Made by a program: the position numbers and the translations under genes. Source: Ascaphus truei (Eukaryota; Chordata; Amphibia; Anura; Ascaphidae). Taken from it: DNA of 64,000 bases. Below, piece after piece: positions 1 to 12,800 of this stretch (the first letter of the stretch is position 1; each line of letters starts with the position of its first letter). The stretch is from contig CM071568.1 of assembly GCA_036426205.1 (NCBI GenBank), forward strand, positions 38,950,960 to 39,014,959, written 5' to 3'. The notes below the pieces were generated by a model, which worked only from the letters and a program-made list of their open reading frames with translations, was not told the DNA's origin and did no database searches.

Positions 1-788
1 ACAATGGGCTGCTTTTTATGGGTTCATACCCACCAGCATATAAAGGCTTTATAAAATTATAGAAAGAGAATTTGTATTTTTCATCTGTGTACTAAGAGCT
101 TATTTAAAGATGGAACATCTAACCCTGTTGTGTTGCATTTCCCATGTTGTTTTATAGCAAAGTACTTTCTAAAACGTTTCTTAATTATCTTAAGTAGTCT
201 GTTTTAAAGAAGGCCCAAAAGGGTAGTTTTATTTAATGCAAGTCATACCTGACTCTGTTTTTAGGCCAATGGAGCTGCTTGGAAGCTGGAGTTGCTGGAT
301 TTTTCCTTATAAAGTTTGCTAATGCGATTTGAAGGCTTTTAGTGTACAGTAAAGCGAATTATATGTGGCAGGAAATCCCAAATGAGCAGATCTAAAGGAA
401 TTCACTGGTTGGGCCGGTACTTTGGTTTCTCAGAAGGGAGCTTAGACTTGGATGATTTGGTGTCATTAATATTTTACTCTGACACCTGGTAAGTTTAGTG
501 AGAATTTGCTAACACAGTTAATGATGCATAACCTTCCATTCAAGTGAATAGAACCAATTCATAGTTAACTGGGCCTTAACCCGCTTGGTACTATTCTGAA
601 CAGGAGCTGGTAGGTTTATTTTAAATCCTGCTTTAAAACATGGCATACATTTAGATGCAATACTGAAATAGGAATAATCTTGTCTACAAATTACATGGTA
701 TTACTTTTTAATGGCAATCAAAAAATGAAAAATGTATAGTCGGCGGTAAGCGAAAAATGTTAATGCTTAAATGTTTTTGTTTTAACAG
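1..788. other. EIF3E intron, no recognisable element
   Basis: AT-rich intron sequence upstream of the first exon in the window. I see no exon, repeat family or RNA gene in it. Confidence 0.6.
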
Positions 789-831
789 AGATGGGCGAAT
801 GCTGTTTGACCACCTAGCGGAGAAGCATGGG
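789..831 (+). CDS. EIF3E: EIF3E exon encoding the [14 protein letters not shown] segment
   Basis: This 43-nt exon follows the acceptor ttttaacag and ends at the donor GGG|gtatga. It starts with the third base of a split arginine codon and encodes [14 protein letters not shown]. The mammalian protein has Y and D where this one has H and E. It is the first EIF3E exon in the window; I searched 1-788 for the preceding exon (the segment ending QSTR) and did not see it. Confidence 0.93.
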
Positions 832-3800
832 GTATGAACCAATGTGTTTTTTGTATTTAAATTATCGGTCATATACAATCTGCCTTCAAATTTTACAGTT
901 GACGTTTCTGAATTATGACATTAAAAATATTGCATTGTAGCATACAAATATCCTATTAGGACAAGGTATCTTACACATTTAATATTGGTGTCTTAGTGAA
1001 AATATAAAACATTAAGAAGACCATAATGGGTATTCTAAAATATCTACCTTATGCAGTGTTTTCCTCTCTCTGCAGTTTAAACAAGAGTACCTGGACACGC
1101 TTTACAGATATGCAAAGTTTCAGTACGAGTGTGGCAACTACTCTGGAGCCGCGGAGTACTTGTACTTTTTCCGAGTGCTGGTGAGTGCAGCACTGCATCT
1201 ATTGGCTATTTGTTGGATTCCAAGAAACTTCTTGCCCTTTGTTTTTATATATATATATATATTTGCTGGTTTGAACTGGCAACCACTGTTTCAAAAGAAA
1301 TGATCAAACTTCAACTGTTTAATATTCATAACGTGAAAAAAATCTGCTTTTGTAAATAGTGGCTTTAGAATCTCAAATTTCTGTTAATAGTTCTTAATAC
1401 TGATGGCTTCTTTAAAAAAAAAAAAAAAATGAAATAGTCAGACCTATGTTGGCGTGACAAGTTTAGAGTTTTAAATGTAGGCGATTGCCTTATTTTTTTT
1501 ATTTTAACAATTGTACGTTTTGTTTCAGATTTTGGTAAACTTTATTTTCATGTTGACCAAACGCTTTAGAGGGTTATCATCTCTACCAGATCTTTTTGCT
1601 GGGCCTGTTTCTGAAGCCTACCATATACAGGCATTGTCATTCTTATTTTCTTCTTTTTTTTCATAAAAGTTTTGATGCCTCATTGAACTGTAGTGGAGGA
1701 CAATAAGTATCTGCTGATCATTTCACAAGGCCCTTTAAGTCCAATCTGACACTGTTGTTTGGTATTTTTGTCCTCCATTAAGTTTACTTGCAATTTTTAA
1801 TGGCCCAGATTGTGTTCTTTAAGACCAGAATATATTTTTAAGTACTTCCCGTTTCCCATCACCGATACACTTTATAGAATCAGCCTAGTTTGGCTAACAG
1901 GTGGACTGCATCAGTATTTGTAATCTAAATCTTGCATATCCACACAAGTGGTGAAAACTAACCTGGTAATCAGTAGTAATGTTGCATTGCGGCCCTGCAT
2001 CTTATCTGTGATTTCCATCAGGCGTTTCGGGAATATTATGAAGGATTTGAGAGTCAGAGTCTTTTACTTGGGAAATGTAAACAGCTTAAATGAGGTTAAT
2101 AAAACCAGAGCGGTGGTTTCATTACAACTCCATGAAAAGAGCTGGTTATTCATATCATCTGTTAATGCTGGGAGTGAATTTTGAGAATGAAGATTTAATG
2201 TCGTGTTCAAGACTCAGCACAGTAAATTTATTGTTGCTGGCCAGCGAGTGAGTGTGCCATTTCGCTAGCAAATGGAAACTTAAGGTAACCCCTGGAAAAT
2301 CCAGATATTGAAACTATTCTACCATGTCCACGACTGAAAGGTTCGTATGTAGAGCCAACTGTAATGACATGGACCTGGGCCAAAGTAGTTCACATGAACC
2401 TTGGCAAAAGAGAGACCAGCATAGCTGATAATGTGCATCAAGAGCTCTGAAACTGGCAATTGGTGTGTATATCTATAATAACCCCATTCTTTTTCTATAA
2501 TCTCATGGTACAAAAGTTATGGGCATGATGTGTGAAATACTAATTGAATTTCTTCCATTTTTTTTTTTCCCCCCCTGTTTTATCTTGTCCAACTTCTCTC
2601 AATTGGATGTGGTCTTTGGGGACCCTGAAATAAATAGGGTGTTGAGTGGAGCTTTGAAAGCGCAGACAATTTTTTTTCCAGTTAATAAAATAATGGGGAA
2701 AGGCAATTTAGAACAGGTAAAAAGGAGATAGATGTTAATGGCTGGACTCTAAGGCTACGCTTATAGTGCCGGCGACGTCGGGCTATGGTCGCTGGAAAAA
2801 TCGAATTGAGATGACTTCCAGCGATTGCGACCAAGCCGTCGTGTCGCGCTTAATATAAGCGCATGCGACGTTGGCAATGCATTTGTTTTGATGCGAAGTC
2901 GCTGTCGCCAGCACTATAAGCGCAGCCTAAGAGGAAACTTTACTTCTCGGTAATCTTCTTGTTAATGTCGGCGCTGCTTTAACTGCGAGTTAATCTGAGG
3001 AATAAAGCTATCGGTACTTCAGAAAATCTGTTCCCCCTGACTGCAAACCAAAGCATGTTACACATTCCACCCCTTTATATACAAGCAAATCTTAGACCTG
3101 CTTTCTAAAACAATGTTCCTATTGGTAGTCAAGCAAAAGAATATGCTGCATAAGGGGGCGGCCCCAGTCACGTCTACAGCGCACGGCTCGGCGTGCGCTG
3201 TGCTATCAAGCCCCGCCCCCACAGTCCGGCCGGTCCCAGTCCCTACCTTGTCGCGCACCGCTGGGTTTTCGGGGAGGCAGGGGAATTTGAAATTAGCATC
3301 CGCGACGGAGGCGTGGCCACGCCAATAAGGGCGAACCAGCCGCGGGACGTCATGGCCACGCCCCCGCAAACCCACAGCCACGCCCCCTCCCCTCAGACCG
3401 CCTATCGCGGTGTAGCGCTGTGCACGCGCCGGGCGCGCGTGCCACAGTGAAGACTGGGGACTCAGCCTTAGGCCCAGGGCATGGTTACTGCTTGCTTGCT
3501 CTCGCTTGCTGCTGCTTGCCACTGAGCCCCTACAGTCGCAATTAAAGCGGCTTTAGTAGGGGGCTCGCGAATGAGTGCCGTTGCTTGCTTGAGGCGCGCT
3601 TGAACAGTGAAACAGTAGCCGACAGTGTGAAATTTTTAAATTCACGCCTGCAGTCCGCCTCACGTGACGGCCTCAGCAACCAATGGAAGGAGAGCGGGAC
3701 TAATGTGGACGGGGCTGGCCGCCCAATTGTGAGTGAGTGTACTTCGGCCGATCCCTGTGGCTGTCGCCGCTGAGTCGGAGAGGAGGGGGCTTGCCGCGCG

Positions 3801-6800
3801 GGGGGGGGGATGCGGTGGTTGAGGTGGGTGACTGTTCCTCACATTGCCGATCCATGTGGACTGTCAGACTGCGGGAGTAGGAGGGGGCTAGCGCGCGGGG
3901 GAGGGGGAGGAGGTGATGTTCCTCGCTCGACCCGATCCTGTGGCGTCAGCCGCGGGAGATGGAGGGCTTGCAGCTGCAGGGGGTGAGGGGCGGTTGGGGA
4001 TTGTTCCCATTCGCACAGATCACTGTGGCTGTGTCAGCCTGCGGGAGAGGAGGGGCGTTGCGCTGCCAGGGGGTGGCGGGTGATGTGCTCATTGCACCGA
4101 TCCCTGTGGATGTAGCCGCCGGGAGATGCGAGGGGGCTTGCGCTGACCGGGGTGTGGACGGGGTGATGTTTCCAATCGCCGATACCATCGTGGTGTAGAG
4201 CTGGGGAGATGGAGGGGGGATTGAGCTGCCGGGGGGGAGCGAGGTGGGGTTGACTGTGCCCACCCTTCTGCCACCGTGTGTTGTGTGTGTGTGTGTGCAT
4301 GTCTGTGTGGGCGTCTGTAGATGGTGTGTGAGGTAGGTGTGCTGTGGTGTTGGCTTTGTGTGTGACTGTGCAGTTGTGTGTTGTGTTGCCGATTTGGGTG
4401 TCCGTGTAGTGTTGGTGGTGTGTGTGTGCATGTGTGTGTGTGTGTCCATTGTGTGTGTGTGTGTGTATGTGTGTGTGAATGTGTGTTGTATGTGTGTGTG
4501 TACCAGTGTGTATGGGTGGTGTGGGAGGGGGGGGCTTGCGAATGAAGGGAGTGCAAGGGGCACAAGGGAAGAGAAAGAAGGGACGCGCAAGGGCGGGGGG
4601 GCAAAGGGGGGAAAGAGGGGAAAGAGGACGAGAAAGAACAGCACACACACACAACACAGCAAAGACACAAACACACACAAAACACACCAAAAACAACACA
4701 CACACACACACACACACACACACGTACCCCAGTGACACACAAACACACAGATCACTTCAAAGTGACACACACACACAGTGATACCCGCCTCCCAAGCGCT
4801 TGCTGTCTCCTCTGCAAGGACAGCAAAAAGCTCTTGGTAGAGCGAGCGGCAGCAAGCGAGAGCGAGCGGCAGCACCTAAGCGCTTACTATGTCCAAGGCC
4901 TTAGAGAGATACCTGCTGACATTGCCTCCATTACAATGTATACTTTTTGTGGTTATGCAACAAGGGACATTAGAAAATAAATTACATTTTTGTTACTTCG
5001 TGATTATTTAATAAATTAAAAGAAAGTGGACTGCTTTACAGTGTTACAAAACAACCCAGAGCCTGTGTTGACTTTTAATGCCCTTTGTGTATGAAGTTGC
5101 AATACTGTATAGTATCAATAATATTAAAGCTTATAAAAAATGTATTCTTGTCATCTGTCTTTCAATGGATTTATTCAGTGGTAGGCGTTCTATCGATGAC
5201 AAACGTTTACTAGAAGCCAATATCCAAAGGCAGCACTAGGGACCAAGCGCTTTGTTGTTGACATGTTGTTTTTCATTCTGGGCTTTTAGTTGACCCCTCC
5301 TATAGGGTGCACACACTTCATTCAGACTGACCACCACATATTTAGGAGGGTGTTAGATCAGGGGTGCGCAAAGTTTTTAACTTCCGCCCCCCTGCCTGCT
5401 TATCGCCCGGCTCGCGCCCCCCCCCCCCCCTCCCCCATCTCCTTGGCTCTAGCGTCAAAATTATGTCGTGGGGTCATGTGACCTGTGGCGTCATTTGCCG
5501 CTATTTACCATGGCGACACATCACCGAAGATAAGGTAGGAGAAGCTGCAGAGGCCTTGTGCGGTCCCCCTGGCATTTCATTTAAATGCCGAGGGGGGGCG
5601 GGACTTTCTGTAGCTGCCATGCCTCCCTCCCACCCTGGAAATTCTCCTGCCCCCACTTTTCACACCCCTGTGTTAGATTGTCTTAAATAATGAAGTAAAC
5701 ACTTTAATAAACGTTAGTATTAGACCCGTGGTAATGCTAATCTATTGTTTTTGCCTGAAAAAGTGATGAGGCAAACTATAATGGTGAACATTTAGTTGTA
5801 CTCGTGTGTTTTTTGACAAGTGTTAAAAATCCTTGGTTTCCCTCAGAGCTTTGCTTTTTTTTTTTTTTCATCATGGAGAAGCCTAATAAATTAGCAGTAT
5901 TTCACCATTAGAATACTATATTGCAGAACCATTACTTTATTTACTTGTGGTGGGCAACTGTAAACATTTGCTTTACAAACAGTCCAGGTTTCAGACATTT
6001 TTAGAATCCCTGATATATAGTAGGGGAAGGAAAACACTAAATGTCTATTTTCCCCGACAGAAATATCTAGACTCTACCATCCTATTGCAATAACTTGCTT
6101 TGCGACTTCTACATCCAACTTGTTTGTTTGGGGAAGATTCATTTAAAGTGGTGGCTAGAGAAACAGAAGCTATGAATGAGCCATTGTAACTTCTCTCTGA
6201 GATTAGAATTTGACACTCTGAATGACCTAGTGTAGTTCAATGTTGTATAAATTACAGCTTTATGACCCCAGAATTACCCTTGCTTTCAGAAGACTTGAAC
6301 TGAACTAGATAAAATAACTAGAGCTGTTCTCAAGATTGAGCAGAGTGGGTGGTTTTGTTGATTTTAGTGTTTTGTCCTTTTATTCTATAAAGAGTTTCAA
6401 ATGTGTAGACTGCCATCTGTAAGTAGGACTTAAAGATTGATATGAAATATCTGTAATGTTAATAGAGTGGCAAATACAAAAATTCTATAACCTGTTGGTC
6501 ATACAGGGTAATTGGTGTTCTCGACAAATTGACTTTAGGTCACTGCAATGTTGTATTGTACTTATAAACAGTTACCAGAAGTATACCACCAAAACGGCAG
6601 GCTATTTTGGTTCATTTAGTTTGTTTTCATACTTTGTTGCTGTGTAAACCAAAACATCTTTTTAATCTTGGAGTATAATAACTATAACTAAATGTAATGA
6701 CCCTCATTTTGCAGGGTATGAAAACATTTAATCTTGCATAAGAGGAAGAATGCCTTCATTGTATAAGTGTTTATATGTTGGGTCCTCCAACGTTTCATGT

Positions 6801-9800
6801 ATTGAAAAGGCCAACCTATTTGCCTGAAATCCAATGTCTGTCATGTAACTCCTGCTTCACTGCCTTTTTTGTTACATTTCTCTCAAACATGTGCCAAAGC
6901 ATTTGTCTCACAGTGCTGTCTTGCAAATTAAAATGAGACCTTTTAGCCATACATTTGTCTTCTTTACCTCCCATTGCTATTCCTCTTAATACTTTCAATA
7001 TTCTTGCCTTTTTATATATACACATCTACATCTATCTATCTCCCACTATTTTTATTGTTCTTTATTTTTTAATCTCTTAATACCGCAACTAATATTTTGC
7101 CACTTCTTGTTCTCTGCTTGAAACAGGTTCCATCTACAGACCGAAATGCTCTTAGCTCTCTCTGGGGGAAACTAGCATCTGAAATTTTGATGCAGAATTG
7201 GGATTCAGCCATGGAAGATCTTACAAGGCTAAAAGAAACGATAGATAACAATGTAAGCTGACTCATAAATATTGTGCAGTTGAGGTAAAGAAGAAAAAGT
7301 TTCTAGATCTGTCCAGATTACGAGCATCTGAAACCTTTTTATTGCCTTCTCCCAGTGCTCGTCTCTAAATGTTTGAACAAAGATGGTTTCAGTAAAACCA
7401 TTGAAATGGGCTGTACAGGCCAGGTAGAATAATGGCCATATTTAATTAACTATATATGTCGCTGATGTTTGTACAGGCATACCCCGCATTAACGTATGCA
7501 ATGAGACCGGGGCATGTATGTAAAGTGAAAATGTACTTAAAGTGAAGCACTACCTTTTTCCCCACTTTTGATGCACGTACTGTACGTCAATCGTCATATA
7601 CGTGCATAACTGATGTAAATAACGCATTTGTAACATGCTCTATAGTTTCCCTGCTTGTGCACAGCTTCGGTACAGGTAGGGAGCCGGTATTGCTGTTCAG
7701 GACGTGCTGACAGGCGCATGCGTGAGCTGCTGTTTGCCTATTGAGCGAAATGTACTTACTCGCGAGTGTACTTAAAGTGAGTGTCCTTAAAGCGGGGTAT
7801 GCCTGTATGCACATTTACGGTTTGTGCCTGCTATTTTTGAGCGTTTTTTTATCAGCACTTTTTGCCACTTATTTCCTTATGAAACTTTTTAAGGGTGTTC
7901 TACTTATAACGGCTACCAGTATTTGGTCCTGAATACACAAATCATCTCAAACAATGTTTCCAGAAATTAAGGATGTTTGTAGTCAAAAGTATTCTAATAA
8001 CGGTAAGCCTGTAAATACTATGCAATAGTCTAGTATTTGATCTACAACTGTTACAGAAATGATCGGGGTTAAGGATGGGGCCACTCAAAACATTTGAGGT
8101 TTGCTCATAACATCCTTTACTCACTTTAGGCTGATAATATACATTGAGTTTACTGTATTTCTACAGGGAAACTGCCAATAACTAGATGTTTTCCTTAAGT
8201 TCTGTGTTTTTTCTTTTTTTTTTTTTTAAATATATTTTGTGATAGTTTCATTTCTATACCTTTAGAAATGAGACCTATGCCCACTATACATACAGCCACA
8301 AGCATGCTGCACATTTGTGTGATGTATGTGAAAATATGGAATGTATTTGACCAAAACTACCATATTTCAGCCCAATTCTATTAGTCCACATAAACATCTA
8401 GAAGATTAGTTGACAACATTTTATCAACATCCCATCAGAACTAGTAACATCTGTTATGTTTGGCACCTTTATGGATGTGTCAGGGGAGCAGAAAATGGAG
8501 CTCGCTGAATTTAGAGGGCAACATTCAACACACAAGAACTTTGCTTTTCTTTTTGCACTTCCTGTCTTCACATGAGTTTGCATAACCCAAGACTGCTTTT
8601 CTACCTGGAAAGCTGTAACCTAATGAGCTCACCCTAATACTGCAAGACATGTGGAGGTTTGTGTTCCGATTTCTCATTTCTCTTTCATTCTACAGTCTGT
8701 CAGTTCGCCACTACAGTCCCTTCAGCATAGAACCTGGCTGATTCATTGGTCTCTGTTTGTGTTCTTCAACCATCCAAAAGGGCGTGACAACATTATTGAC
8801 CTGTTCCTTTACCAGCCCCAGTAAGTGAATGTTACAGCTTGATCTAATATACAAAGTAACCTCTTCTGTAGATTTTACATGACTTCTGTTTTCTAATAGC
8901 ATAGTTGTGCTACACCATTTTGTATCACACACAACTTTGCTTGCACCCTGATATTTCCCATCCTTTTGAACAAAATATCTGTTTGTGTGCTATTTTATTT
9001 TATTTAACGAGCCGGGTGCGGGTGCTGTAATTTAGTGACGGTGTCTCTACATATTCCAAAAGCGGATGAGGTTCCCCTCTGATAACGCTTCTTGACACTA
9101 GTTTAACCTTTTGGGTGCACCAGGATGGAGCCTCGTTGTTTAGCACTCCAGGGACCCCATGGCTGCATCATGCCCTTTCAGTGCCTGTTATCGGAGGGGG
9201 ATCGCAGTAATTTGTTGTGCAGGGAAATAGAAGAGGCCTCTTTTTTTCCGTCTCAAGGGATGCCACAATCACGTGAAGGCGGTTTGCTGGAGTGTCTATG
9301 GCACTCTGGTGGCTTGACCCCATCCGGCAACTACAGGGTTAAACCCTCACAGCCATTATCTCTCTTGCTCTTTGGGTTGATAGGGCTTATGTTCTGTATT
9401 TTCGTTTTGGAAACCTACGTGTTTGCAGTGGTTTAAGTAGCTTGTTAGAAGCGAGTGCTGAGATATTGTGACTAAAGAGCTCAGTGCTAGGTGAATGACT
9501 GAGCAGCAACTGGCAGAAATCTGTACGTAAAGAGCATCTGCTGTTTCACAACTCAGCAGGCTGTTTTCTGGTCATTTAAATGCTTGCAAATGTTCTGTAT
9601 ATCCTTGTGCCTGGGGCTGTGGATAAGGGCCTTGATTAACAGTGACTGATTAGAAAGAACGTTGGATGCTGATATGTGAGTAGTCAAGCTGCTATTCTTC
9701 TTTCATAGTTGTATTCCCAGATCATGTCCAGACTAGTAGATGGTTTGTATTATAGTTGTATTAAGAGTGACTGTCACGGTCTATTTACCAATAGGGATAT

Positions 9801-12800
9801 TCTTGAATAGCTCACACTTTTCTTGCCCTATACAAATATGATCACATGCATTTTGTTAAGTACTCGTCCATTTTACTGTGCAATAATTGAAGCGGTGCAA
9901 GTCATTAATTGGGTAATGCCTATAAATACAACTACATTTGTAGTATTTTTAGCACAAAGGTACTTGGTGTACTTTGAATCCGGTTCAGGACTGTACCAAC
10001 TATTCTAAAATAAAATTTTAAATGCAACGCTGTCAGATTTTTGCCTCAAATAACAAAAGCAATATCTTATGGTAGGCTAAAGTATATACAGTATTCATAA
10101 ATATTTATGGAAATTAAAATGTCAAAGCAGGCATTTCTGGAAAACCTGCCCTGTTAATGGTCCTTGAGGACTGGAGTTGGCCACTCCTGTACTAGTGTAA
10201 TAAGTTTCCAAACTTTTTTTTTTTAATTCTGTATTGTTCTTCCTGCATAATACTTCAAGTCGCCCTCACAGTTATGGGTTGACCAGCTGTTTGATGTTAA
10301 CCCCCATCTTTCAAACACCTCACAAATGGGATTGAATGGAAACTTGCCTTTTTTTTGTAAGTGTCTAGGTCCACACACCTTTTTGTGAAATGTCGTAAAT
10401 TTGTAAACTGAGAAATATGTCAACATTAAGTTATTTTGACACTTAACTCTTTTTTTTTCTTAATGTAAAAATTGCTGAAGGGGCTTAGGTCAGTAATTTA
10501 TATTTGTCGTTTGGTAAGTTTATGATGTAAAACTCCTGTTTGATATGTACTCCCACCCCAGCCCCGCCCCTCCCAGGTAATCATCGCTTAATGTATATTT
10601 AGGGCACTTATGAGGCCTGTAACTTGCCGTTTGGAGCAATGCATCTTCCACATTAGTTATTCACCTGAACTCTTAATTCCCAATAAGCTTCTCTACATTA
10701 AGATGAAATGGGCTCTCAGGATTTTGTACCTTCTTGAGGGAATGAATGCAAGTCTCAACTGCAAATATATATAAAAAAATAAGAATATCTGCAATATCTG
10801 CATAATCCTTTTCTGAACAAAAAATCTTAATTATTCACCCTGATTTTTTTTTTTTTTTTTTTTAATATACAGTACTTGGTAGCCGATGAAAATAACACTA
10901 GTACAGTATGTGATTTCAGGGCAAAATACTTTTTTGCCTTTCACGTAGAAAATGCCAGGTGCTTGGTGCATTTTGTTGTTGAGCCCTCTGGCATAGAATG
11001 GGTTACTCCAGTTTTATGCAGCTGCCTACCTGATTAAGAGGAATTGCTCTACAGGCCTTGTACGCTCAGAAATTACAGCTGCACATAAAGTTTTTTTTTT
11101 TTTGTTTAGCGCTGTGCTCTCCAAGCATCCAGTTTTTGAAACATCTGTTTGCTATCAGCATTTTGTCTGCTACAGCGAGAAAAGCAAACACAGACACATA
11201 CAGATGTCTACATGCTACTGAAATGCATCAAGGTCACATTTGGCATTTATTTCTAGGATAAATGTTATACTTGCAGTGCTTGTTGAACATGAGAATTCTG
11301 ATTTTCATTTTGCAATGTTTGTGTATTCTTGAAAAGCGTACTCCAATATAGATTTAACACAAATAAACCTTCGATCTCTAGAGAGAACCACATTTTAGGG
11401 GTTTGTAGACAGAACAAGCTCTCGGACATAATTGATGAACTTCATTTAAAGGTATATTTGCTCTTGCAGGGCAATCAAAGATTTATTTTTAAAGTTGAAG
11501 TCCTTCCTCACCTTCCACTAGGCACATTTGTGCAATAATGTGGACTTGGTTAAAAGGACAGTCCCTTGTAAGACCTAAGTGAACGCATGGCCGCAGCATT
11601 TTCTGTAGGTAAAATGTAGTTGTCAGACACCATTTGTAAACAAATCGGACAAGTATATAAAAAAAAAAATTGTCTCAATAGTCCCTGTGTTCTTTTTATT
11701 ATCTTTACCTAATCTCTTTCGTGGTAAGACTGCTTTAAACCGTTATTTATTCAAGGAGATTGTTCACCCAGAGCCTATAACTTTTGATGTTCTGTGTGAC
11801 TAAAGATGGCAGCATACTGAATTGATTGATACTGGGAAAGAGGATTATTAGATGACATTCAATTTAAGTGCAACACCTGAAAACTTGGTAAAGAATTAAC
11901 CATCTAATTGGCTTTGTTAAACAAATGGTAACCATTCTTCGAAGATCTTGCTGCTTTTGTCCCAATTTAAATAAAATATTGAAGTTATAGATGTGTATGC
12001 TTTTATGCTGCATGATAAAAGTAATAGTTGATGATTATGAAATGTTGGTTTAAGGTTTATTCATTTGTATTGAACCTTTTGTTTTTAGCTTTATGGGCCA
12101 CTCTTGAACAGTATTGTCTAGTAAACATTAAAACATTGCAAGTACTATATATACACTAGACGAGCCTATGCTGAACCAAGCATATGTGGGAATGCTTCTC
12201 TGTATTGTTGGGTCAATCTCCATGCGCTAGTTTTCCAATTGTGCGATCTCTACAACTATTCTTGCTACCTTTGTTTATTGCTGTATTGATATTGCTATCC
12301 AACAATATGTAAAGATGGATGGCAGGGCATAAACATTTTCAAGTGGGATTCCTTTTCATAGAAAAGCTGGAGTAAGAGTTATGATCTAATTCTTAAAATG
12401 TACAATACACAATTCTGTAAAATACAAAACTGATCTGAATGTGTCTGTTTCAACCACATTAAAGAGGGGACTACAACTAAAATGATTACTAGTTTCTAGA
12501 AACATGATTCACATTAAAGTAGCTGACACGATTGGTTGTGATTTTTTGTGTGTGTTCAGAAGTTGTTTTGTTTAAGTTAAACATATTTTGCTCGTTAACC
12601 CATTCGTTACCACTGCCATGGAGACGTTCCACCCTCCAACTGTGATCAACAGAAATCTACCTGTGGGAGGACCATAAATAGCCCCTCCTTTCCTACCAGG
12701 AAGTCCTTTTTTTATTTTTGTATTTCTTGTCCTACCTAGCAGAGGTAGAAGTTTAAATTTTTTTTGTTTTTTTTAAAATAATTTTGTTTATTTTTGGGTA

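Larger units (their letters stand above)
3466..4903. mobile_element. Composite element with inverted ends enclosing a hairpin, minisatellite and CA repeats
   Basis: The left end (CCTTAGGCCCAGGGCATGG, then a CTTGCTTGCTCTCGCTTGCTGC-like stretch) is matched in inverted orientation by the right end at about 4835-4903 (CAGCAAGCGAGAGCGAGCGG ... GTCCAAGGCCTTA). Between them lie a stable hairpin (3525-3564), a GC-rich minisatellite, GT- and purine-rich tracts and a CA repeat. The right 130 bp recurs at 26414-26530. Long ORFs inside are low-complexity readings of the CA/GT tracts. Confidence 0.65.

Noticed and set aside
1129..1359. 76-codon ORF overlapping an EIF3E exon
   Set aside because: It is a shadow frame that starts inside the exon at 1076-1180 and runs into the intron.
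3946..4875. Long antisense ORF of 309 codons and overlapping 219- and 234-codon ORFs
   Set aside because: They are His/Thr/Cys/Val repeats from reading CA/GT microsatellites and a GC minisatellite in several frames, with no domain and no splice context.
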